From Oasisia sp. SBJ-2009 (Eukaryota > Annelida > Polychaeta > Sabellida > Siboglinidae), in the NCBI GenBank assembly GCA_964017155.1, contig OZ024855.1, positions 620,001-684,000 on the forward strand: a stretch of 64,000 bases of DNA, in the 5' to 3' direction. The notes under the pieces were generated by a model. It was not told the DNA's origin, ran no database searches, and worked only from the letters and a program-made list of their open reading frames with translations. Shown here in pieces: positions 1 to 7,226 of this stretch (its first letter is position 1; the number at the start of each line of letters is the position of its first letter). Made by a program: the position numbers and the translations under genes.

Positions 1-361
1 AGGGTGTTAGTTGCAAAAATCGAGGAAAACGACAAAGTCCGATCCGTCTACGGGGGATCAGTTTTGAGAATCGAGAGAAACGGCCAAGTTCGACGCGCCG
101 GTCGGTCTTCTCGGGCGTATTCCACGCTCGGAGTGTAACTACGACTCTCTCGACGAAACCAACTGACCGTGCGCGTCGTCTTGCCAACTTTTGGAAACAA
201 ATCGAGGAAAACGACAAAGTCCGATACGTCTACGGGGGATCAGTTGGGGAAGTATGTTTACATTCTTTTCAACAGAATTCCGTGCCGACCGCTGGGTAAA
301 CGGCGGGAGTAATAATGAACCACTAACTAGATGAGGTGACGAGGCATTTGGCGACCTTAAC
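1..361 (+). repeat. Unit of the S type at the left edge
   Basis: This 361-bp unit begins agggtgttagttgcaaaaat instead of agggtgatagttgcacaaat, and has cacgctcgg instead of cacgcacgg before piece C. The same haplotype (S) recurs mainly in the right half of the window. It also carries gatacgtc in subrepeat copy 2 and gaagtatg in the variable linker, a combination otherwise seen in the short unit 2349-2697. The left end of the array is not in the window. Confidence 0.9.
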
Positions 362-375
362 AGGGTGATAGTTGC

Positions 376-424
376 ACAAATCGAGGAAAACGACAAAGTC
401 CGATCCGTCTACGGGGGATCAGTT
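376..424 (+). repeat. Internal 49-bp subrepeat, copy 1
   Basis: The stretch from acaaatcgag to ggggatcagtt is identical to 558-606, 182 bp downstream in the same unit. It therefore occurs twice in every normal unit. Copy 1 is followed by ttgagaatcg and copy 2 by ggggaagtc. This is where the large length changes occur: mispairing of copy 1 with copy 2 adds or removes exactly 182 bp. In one class of unit (for example 4323 and 7227) only copy 1 carries a cluster of substitutions, reading gatgaaaaagac instead of gaggaaaacgac. Confidence 0.95.
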
Positions 425-429
425 TTGAG

Positions 430-454
430 AATCGAGAGAAACGGCCAAGTTCGA
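430..454 (+). repeat. Diverged third copy of the subrepeat core
   Basis: These 25 bases align without gaps to the start of the 49-bp subrepeat (aatcgag..., 379 onward) with 20 of 25 identical by eye. Shared blocks are aatcgag, aaacg, aagt and cga. The similarity fades after 454. The monomer therefore seems to have grown from an older, shorter repeat, with one copy left to diverge. The alignment is short, so chance similarity in purine-rich sequence is not fully excluded. Confidence 0.6.
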
Positions 455-490
455 CGCGCCGGTCGGTCTTCTCGGGCGTATTCCACGCAC

Positions 491-522
491 GGAGTGTAAC
501 TACGACTCTCTCGACGAAACCA
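491..522 (+). pseudogene. Degenerate forward 28S rRNA fragment (R2-site region), piece C
   Basis: Bases 497-511 match the conserved 28S sequence taactatgactctct at 14 of 15 positions (c for t in the middle). The flanking ggagt is also shared, with a 2-bp gt insertion before taact. Past 511, where 28S reads ttaaggtagcc, this piece has diverged to cgacgaaacc, so the target core itself is lost. It is a short relic, not a functional rRNA gene. The 28S comparison is from memory of the universally conserved eukaryotic sequence. It is the weakest of the three pieces, but the other two in the same unit make chance unlikely. Confidence 0.7.
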
Positions 523-557
523 ACTGACCGTGCGCGTCGTCTTGCCAACTTTTGGAA
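523..557 (+). other. Linker between 28S-like piece C and subrepeat copy 2
   Basis: This GC-rich then T-rich linker, including gtgcgcgtcgtcttgcc, has no homology I recognise. Two recurring diagnostic substitutions lie here or at its left edge: cgactgacc for caactgacc, and gcgcttcgtc for gcgcgtcgtc. The second marks the type II 369-bp units (11583, 15570, 18113, 23370, 25544) and the transplanted patch in 54432-54792. Confidence 0.6.
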
Positions 558-606
558 ACAAATCGAGGAAAACGACAAAGTCCGATCCGTCTACGGGGGA
601 TCAGTT
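558..606 (+). repeat. Internal 49-bp subrepeat, copy 2
   Basis: This is an exact copy of 376-424. It lies directly upstream of the variable linker that carries the zone-diagnostic variants. The 182-bp offset divides each unit into a 182-bp and a 179-bp half. Both halves are seen as discrete gain or loss steps elsewhere (723-1265, 3783-3961, 20287-20473). Confidence 0.95.
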
Positions 607-654
607 GGGGAAGTCTGTTTACATTCTTTTCAACAGAATTCCGTGCCGACCGCT
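607..654 (+). other. Variable linker with zone-diagnostic variants
   Basis: Most informative differences between units lie here. Near its left end the canonical gtctgtttacattc becomes gtctgttttcattc in nine units of the right zone and gtcagttttcattc in five units of the middle zone. In 14 units of the left zone an 8-bp insertion (cgtaaatg, once cctaaatg) follows ggggaag. Further right, two linked alleles exist: cagaattccgtgcc (EcoRI site present) and cataattccgtggc (site absent). No promoter or terminator is evident. Confidence 0.8.
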
Positions 655-679
655 GGGTAAACGGCGGGAGTAATAATGA
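655..679 (+). pseudogene. Forward 28S rRNA fragment upstream of the R2 site, piece A
   Basis: The first 19 bases, gggtaaacggcgggagtaa, are identical to the conserved eukaryotic 28S sequence that precedes the R2/I-PpoI target. The following taatga aligns with ctatga of 28S, giving 23 of 25 matches overall. The piece stops at the point where 28S would continue toward the target core, and sequence of the opposite orientation begins a few bases later (682). It is present in every full unit. Units preceded by the 8-bp insertion read ggagggagtaacaatga here: one mismatch more in the left part, one fewer in the right. It is a relic fragment; no flanking rRNA is present. Confidence 0.88.
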
Positions 680-681
680 AC

Positions 682-737
682 CACTAACTAGATGAGGTGA
701 CGAGGCATTTGGCGACCTTAACAGGGTGATAGTTGCA
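682..737 (-). pseudogene. Reverse 28S rRNA fragment spanning the R2 target, piece B
   Basis: Read on the minus strand, this begins aactatcac, passes ttaaggtcgccaaatgcc and ends tctagttagtg. It follows the 28S sequence aactatgac ... ttaaggtagccaaatgcc ... tctaattagtg, including the position cut by R2 endonuclease (between ttaagg and tagcc in 28S). By eye 33 of 37 bases match from aactat to cctcgtca. A 5-bp insertion then follows (plus-strand 696-700 or an equivalent alignment), and homology resumes up to about 682. The sequence downstream of the target is the eukaryotic form, not bacterial 23S. It crosses the unit boundary used here. Against the 15-bp I-PpoI site I count three mismatches, so cleavage is uncertain. 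Confidence 0.88.
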
Positions 738-1265
738 CAAATCGATGAAAAAGACAAAGTCCGATCCGTCTACGGGGGATCAGTTTTGAGAATCGAGAGA
801 AACGGCCAAGTTCGACGCGCCGGTCGGTCTTCTCGGGCGTGTTCCACGCACGGAGTGTAACTACGACTCTCTCGACGAAACCAACTGACCGTGCGCGTCG
901 TCTTGCCAACTTTTGGAAACAAATCGAGGAAAACGACAAAGTCCGATCCGTCTACGGGGGATCAGTTTTGAGAATCGAGAGAAACGGCCAAGTTCGACGC
1001 GCCGGTCGGTCTTCTCGGGCGTATTCCACGCACGGAGTGTAACTACGACTCTCTCGACGAAACCAACTGACCGTGCGCGTCGTCTTGCCAACTTTTGGAA
1101 ACAAATCGAGGAAAACGACAAAGTCCGATCCGTCTACGGGGGATCAGTTGGGGAAGTCTGTTTACATTCTTTTCAACAGAATTCCGTGCCGACCGCTGGG
1201 TAAACGGCGGGAGTAATAATGAACCACTAACTAGATGAGGTGACGAGGCATTTGGCGACCTTAAC
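723..1265 (+). repeat. 543-bp unit with a duplicated 182-bp half
   Basis: After subrepeat copy 2, this unit does not continue into the variable linker. It returns to ttgagaatcg and repeats the first half, including piece C, before a third subrepeat leads to the normal end. Its length is 361 + 182. The two halves differ at the gtgttcc/gtattcc site (840 versus 1022), so the extra half came from a different unit. This is the expected gain product of unequal exchange between subrepeat copies 1 and 2. Confidence 0.95.
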
Positions 1266-2348
1266 AGGGTGATAGTTGCACAAATCGATGAAAAAGACAA
1301 AGTCCGATCCGTCTACGGGGGATCAGTTTTGAGAATCGAGAGAAACGGCCAAGTTCGACGCGCCGGTCGGTCTTCTCGGGCGTGTTCCACGCACGGAGTG
1401 TAACTACGACTCTCTCGACGAAACCAACTGACCGTGCGCGTCGTCTTGCCAACTTTTGGAAACAAATCGAGGAAAACGACAAAGTCCGATCCGTCTACGG
1501 GGGATCAGTTGGGGAAGTCTGTTTACATTTTGTTCAACATAATTCCGTGGCGACCGCTGGGTAAACGGCGGGAGTAATAATGAACCACTAACTAGATGAG
1601 GTGACGAGGCATTTGGCGACCTTAACAGGGTGATAGTTGCACAAATCGATGAAAAAGACAAAGTCCGATCCGTCTACGGGGGATCAGTTTTGAGAATCGA
1701 GAGAAACGGCCAAGTTCGACGCGCCGGTCGCTCTTCTCGGGCGTATTCCACGCACGGAGTGTAACTACGACTCTCTCGACGAAACCGACTGACCGTGCGC
1801 GTCGTCTTGCCAACTTTTGGAAACAAATCGAGGAAAACGACAAAGTCCGATCCGTCTACGGGGGATCAGTTGGGGAAGTCTGTTTACATTCTTTTCAACA
1901 GAATTCCGTGCCGACCGCTGGGTAAACGGCGGGAGTAATAATGAACCACTAACTAGATGAGGTGACGAGGCATTTGGCGACCTTAACAGGGTGATAGTTG
2001 CACAAATCGATGAAAAAGACAAAGTCCGATCCGTCTACGGGGGATCAGTTTTGAGAATCGAGAGAAACGGCCAAGTTCGACGCGCCGGTCGGTCTTCTCG
2101 GGCGTGTTCCACGCACGGAGTGTAACTACGACTCTCTCGACGAAACCAACTGACCGTGCGCGTCGTCTTGCCAACTTTTGGAAACAAATCGAGGAAAACG
2201 ACAAAGTCCGATCCGTCTACGGGGGATCAGTTGGGGAAGTCTGTTTACATTCTTTTCAACATAATTCCGTGGCGACCGCTGGGTAAACGGCGGGAGTAAT
2301 AATGAACCACTAACTAGATGAGGTGACGAGGCATTTGGCGACCTTAAC

Positions 2349-2697
2349 AGGGTGATAGTTGCACAAATCGAGGAAAACGACAAAGTCCGATCCGTCTACG
2401 GGGGATCAGTTTTGAGAATCGAGAGAAACGGCCAAGTTCGACGCGCCGGTCGGTATTCCACGCACGGAGTGTAACTACGACTCTCTCGACGAAACCAACT
2501 GACCGTGCGCGTCGTCTTGCCAACTTTTTGAAACAAATCGAGGAAAACGACAAAGTCCGATACGTCTACGGGGGATCAGTTGGGGAAGTATGTTTACATT
2601 CTTTTCAACAGAATTCCGTGCCGACCGCTGGGTAAACGGCGGGAGTAATAATGAACCACTAACTAGATGAGGTGACGAGGCATTTGGCGACCTTAAC
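2349..2697 (+). repeat. 349-bp unit with a 12-bp deletion
   Basis: The GC-rich stretch reads ggtcggtattcc where other units have cttctcgggcgt between ggtcggt and attcc, a loss of 12 bp near 2454. Subrepeat copy 2 carries gatacgtc and the linker gaagtatg, as in unit 1-361. It is the only unit with this deletion, so the variant has not spread. Confidence 0.93.
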
Positions 2698-3060
2698 AGG
2701 GTGATAGTTGCACAAATCGATGAAAACGACAAAGTCCGATCCGTCTACGGGGGATCAGTTTTGAGAATCGAGAGAAACGGCCAAGTTCGACGCGCCGGTC
2801 GCTCTTCTCGGGCGTATTCCACGCACGGAGTGTAACTACGACTCTCTCGACGAAACCGACTGACCGTGCGCGTCGTCTTGCCAACTTTTGGAAACAAATC
2901 GAGGAAAACGACAAAGTCCGATCCGTCTATACTGGGGATCAGTTGGGGAAGTCTGTTTACATTCTTTTCAACAGAATTCCGTGCCGACCGCTGGGTAAAC
3001 GGCGGGAGTAATAATGAACCACTAAATAGATGAGGTGACGAGGCATTTGGCGACCTTAAC
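2698..3060 (+). repeat. 363-bp unit with a 2-bp gain
   Basis: Subrepeat copy 2 reads gtctatactggggatc instead of gtctacgggggatc (about 2926-2941), a net gain of 2 bp plus substitutions. This occurs once in the window. The unit also carries the cgctcttctc/cgactgacc haplotype of the 8-bp-insertion units but lacks the insertion, and it ends with cactaaatag instead of cactaactag. That last variant is otherwise confined to the right half (32411 onward). Confidence 0.92.
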
Positions 3061-3782
3061 AGGGTGATAGTTGCACAAATCGAGGAAAACGACAAAGTCC
3101 GATCCGTCTACGGGGGATCAGTTTTGAGAATCGAGAGAAACGGCCAAGTTCGACGCGCCGGTCGGTCTTCTCGGGCGTATTCCACGCACGGAGTGTAACT
3201 ACGACTCTCTCGACGAAACCAACTGACCGTGCGCGTCGTCTTGCCAACTTTTGGAAACAAATCGAGGAAAACGACAAAGTCCGATCCGTCTACGGGGGAT
3301 CAGTTGGGGAAGTCTGTTTACATTCTTTTCAACAGAATTCCGTGCCGACCGCTGGGTAAACGGCGGGAGTAATAATGAACCACTAACTAGATGAGGTGAC
3401 GAGGCATTTGGCGACCTTAACAGGGTGATAGTTGCACAAATCGATGAAAAAGACAAAGTCCGATCCGTCTACGGGGGATCAGTTTTGAGAATCGAGAGAA
3501 ACGGCCAAGTTCGACGCGCCGGTCGGTCTTCTCGGGCGTGTTCCACGCACGGAGTGTAACTACGACTCTCTCGACGAAACCAACTGACCGTGCGCGTCGT
3601 CTTGCCAACTTTTGGAAACAAATCGAGGAAAACGACAAAGTCCGATCCGTCTACGGGGGATCAGTTGGGGAAGTCTGTTTACATTCTTTTCAACATAATT
3701 CCGTGGCGACCGCTGGGTAAACGGCGGGAGTAATAATGAACCACTAACTAGATGAGGTGACGAGGCATTTGGCGACCTTAAC

Positions 3783-3961
3783 AGGGTGATAGTTGCACAA
3801 ATCGAGGAAAACGACAAAGTCCGATCCGTCTACGGGGGATCAGTTGGGGAAGTCTGTTTACATTCTTTTCAACATAATTCCGTGGCGACCGCTGGGTAAA
3901 CGGCGGGAGTAATAATGAACCACTAACTAGATGAGGTGACGAGGCATTTGGCGACCTTAAC
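3783..3961 (+). repeat. 179-bp half unit
   Basis: Subrepeat copy 1 runs straight into ggggaagtc, so the 182 bp holding the diverged subrepeat, the GC-rich stretch and piece C are missing. This is the reciprocal loss product of the event in 723-1265, again with its junction inside the 49-bp duplication. Confidence 0.95.
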
Positions 3962-4322
3962 AGGGTGATAGTTGCACAAATCGAGGAAAACGACAAAGTC
4001 CGATCCGTCTACGGGGGATCAGTTTTGAGAATCGAGAGAAACGGCCAAGTTCGACGCGCCGGTCGGTCTTCTCGGGCGTGTTCCACGCACGGAGTGTAAC
4101 TACGACTCTCTCGACGAAACCAACTGACCGTGCGCGTCGTCTTGCCAACTTTTGGAAACAAATCGAGGAAAACGACAAAGTCCGATCCGTCTACGGGGGA
4201 TCAGTTGGGGAAGTCTGTTTACATTCTTTTCAACAGAATTCCGTGCCGACCGCTGGGTAAACGGCGGGAGTAATAATGAACCACTAACTAGATGAGGTGA
4301 CGAGGCATTTGGCGACCTTAAC

Positions 4323-7226
4323 AGGGTGATAGTTGCACAAATCGATGAAAAAGACAAAGTCCGATCCGTCTACGGGGGATCAGTTTTGAGAATCGAGAGA
4401 AACGGCCAAGTTCGACGCGCCGGTCGCTCTTCTCGGGCGTATTCCACGCACGGAGTGTAACTACGACTCTCTCGACGAAACCGACTGACCGTGCGCGTCG
4501 TCTTGCCAACTTTTGGAAACAAATCGAGGAAAACGACAAAGTCCGATCCGTCTACGGGGGATCAGTTGGGGAAGCGTAAATGTCTGTTTACATTCTTTTC
4601 AACAGAATTCCGTGCCGACCGCTGGGTAAACGGAGGGAGTAACAATGAACCACTAACTAGATGAGGTGTCAAGACATTTGGCGACCTTAACAGGGTGATA
4701 GTTGCACAAATCGAGCAAAACGACAAAGTCCGATCCGTCTACGGGGGATCAGTTTTGAGAATCGAGAGAAACGGCCAAGTTCGACGCGCCGGTCGGTCTT
4801 CTCGGGCGTATTCCACGCACGGAGTGTAACTACGACTCTCTCGACGAAACCAACTGACCGTGCGCGTCGTCTTGCCAACTTTTGGAAACAAATCGAGGAA
4901 AACGACAAAGTCCGATCCGTCTACGGGGGATCAGTTGGGGAAGTCTGTTTACATTCTTTTCAACATAATTCCGTGGCGACCGCTGGGTAAACGGCGGGAG
5001 TAATAATGAACCACTAACTAGATGAGGTGACGAGGCATTTGGCGACCTTAACAGGGTGATAGTTGCACAAATCGAGGAAAACGACAAAGTCCGATCCGTC
5101 TACGGGGGATCAGTTTTGAGAATCGAGAGAAACGGCCAAGTTCGACGCGCCGGTCGGTCTTCTCGGGCGTGTTCCACGCACGGAGTGTAACTACGACTCT
5201 CTCGACGAAACCAACTGACCGTGCGCGTCGTCTTGCCAACTTTTGGAAACAAATCGAGGAAAACGACAAAGTCCGATCCGTCTACGGGGGATCAGTTGGG
5301 GAAGTCTGTTTACATTCTTTTCAACATAATTCCGTGGCGACCGCTGGGTAAACGGCGGGAGTAATAATGAACCACTAACTAGATGAGGTGACGAGGCATT
5401 TGGCGACCTTAACAGGGTGATAGTAGCACAAATCGAGGAAAACGACAAAGTCCGATCCGTCTACGGGGGATCAGTTTTGAGAATCGAGAGAAACGGCCAA
5501 GTTCGACGCGCCGGTCGGTCTTCTCGGGCGTGTTCCACGCACGGAGTGTAACTACGACTCTCTCGACGAAACCAACTGACCGTGCGCGTCGTCTTGCCAA
5601 CTTTTGGAAACAAATCGAGGAAAACGACAAAGTCCGATCCGTCTACGGGGGATCAGTTGGGGAAGTCTGTTTACATTCTTTTCAACATAATTCCGTGGCG
5701 ACCGCTGGGTAAACGGCGGGAGTAATAATGAACCACTAACTAGATGAGGTGACGAGGCATTTGGCGACCTTAACAGGGTGATAGTTGCACAAATCGAGGA
5801 AAACGACAAAGTCCGATCCGTCTACGGGGGATCAGTTTTGAGAATCGAGAGAAACGGCCAAGTTCGACGCGCCGGTCGGTCTTCTCGGGCGTGTTCCACG
5901 CACGGAGTGTAACTACGACTCTCTCGACGAAACCAACTGACCGTGCGCGTCGTCTTGCCAACTTTTGGAAACAAATCGAGGAAAACGACAAAGTCCGATC
6001 CGTCTACGGGGGATCAGTTGGGGAAGTCTGTTTACATTCTTTTCAACAGAATTCCGTGCCGACCGCTGGGTAAACGGCGGGAGTAATAATGAACCACTAA
6101 CTAGATGAGGTGACGAGGCATTTGGCGACCTTAACAGGGTGATAGTTGCACAAATCGATGAAAAAGACAAAGTCCGATCCGTCTACGGGGGATCAGTTTT
6201 GAGAATCGAGAGAAACGGCCAAGTTCGACGCGCCGGTCGCTCTTCTCGGGCGTATTCCACGCACGGAGTGTAACTACGACTCTCTCGACGAAACCGACTG
6301 ACCGTGCGCGTCGTCTTGCCAACTTTTGGAAACAAATCGAGGAAAACGACAAAGTCCGATCCGTCTACGGGGGATCAGTTGGGGAAGCCTAAATGTCTGT
6401 TTACATTCTTTTCAACAGAATTCCGTGCCGACCGCTGGGTAAACGGAGGGAGTAACAATGAACCACTAACTAGATGAGGTGTCAAGACATTTGGCGACCT
6501 TAACAGGGTGATAGTTGCACAAATCGAGCAAAACGACAAAGTCCGATCCGTCTACGGGGGATCAGTTTTGAGAATCGAGAGAAACGGCCAAGTTCGACGC
6601 GCCGGTCGGTCTTCTCGGGCGTATTCCACGCACGGAGTGTAACTACGACTCTCTCGACGAAACCAACTGACCGTGCGCGTCGTCTTGCCAACTTTTGGAA
6701 ACAAATCGAGGAAAACGACAAAGTCCGATCCGTCTACGGGGGATCAGTTGGGGAAGTCTGTTTACATTCTTTTCAACATAATTCCGTGGCGACCGCTGGG
6801 TAAACGGCGGGAGTAATAATGAACCACTAACTAGATGAGGTGACGAGGCATTTGGCGACCTTAACAGGGTGATAGTTGCACAAATCGAGGAAAACGACAA
6901 AGTCCGATCCGTCTACGGGGGATCAGTTTTGAGAATCGAGAGAAACGGCCAAGTTCGACGCGCCGGTCGGTCTTCTCGGGCGTGTTCCACGCACGGAGTG
7001 TAACTACGACTCTCTCGACGAAACCAACTGACCGTGCGCGTCGTCTTGCCAACTTTTGGAAACAAATCGAGGAAAACGACAAAGTCCGATCCGTCTACGG
7101 GGGATCAGTTGGGGAAGTCTGTTTACATTCTTTTCAACAGAATTCCGTGCCGACCGCTGGGTAAACGGCGGGAGTAATAATGAACCACTAACTAGATGAG
7201 GTGACGAGGCATTTGGCGACCTTAAC
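4323..7226 (+). repeat. 2904-bp HOR block, copy 1
   Basis: This eight-unit block contains two 369-bp units (4323 and 6136) and six 361-bp units. It includes one unit with the private variant tagtagcac (near 5422). The same order of units and variants recurs immediately downstream at 7227-10130. The insertion at 6388 reads cctaaatg here, whereas its counterpart at 9292 reads cgtaaatg. Confidence 0.92.

Larger units (their letters stand above)
362..722 (+). repeat. Reference monomer, 361 bp
   Basis: This is the first full canonical unit and serves as the coordinate frame for the sub-features. In order it holds: the tail of the reverse 28S-like piece (362-377), subrepeat copy 1 (376-424), the diverged subrepeat copy (430-454), a GC-rich stretch (455-490), the forward degenerate 28S-like piece (491-522), a linker (523-557), subrepeat copy 2 (558-606), a variable linker (607-654), a forward 28S-like piece (655-679), and the start of the reverse 28S-like piece (682 onward). 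Hand counting gives about 185 G+C in 360 bases and about 35 CpG. It has an EcoRI site at 636-641. Confidence 0.95.

Noticed and set aside
449..465. CENP-B box
   Set aside because: The stretch starting gttcgacgcgcc has the TTCG but lacks the required A and CGGG positions.
655..737. Functional 28S rRNA gene
   Set aside because: Only short pieces totalling about 80 bp are present, partly inverted and mutated, with none of the flanking rRNA sequence.
913..1203. A plus-strand frame of 96 codons
   Set aside because: It is produced by the 182-bp duplication in unit 723-1265 and is made of the same repeat-derived peptides.
2745..3095. A longer minus-strand frame of 116 codons
   Set aside because: It exists only because the 2-bp gain in unit 2698-3060 joins two of the usual repeat frames. 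No other unit has it and it has no recognisable protein features.
4575..4582. The octamer cgtaaatg as a transposon target-site duplication or footprint
   Set aside because: No adjacent direct copy of the octamer and no terminal inverted repeats are visible. It is inherited with the unit in all 14 places, so it marks one past event of unknown cause.
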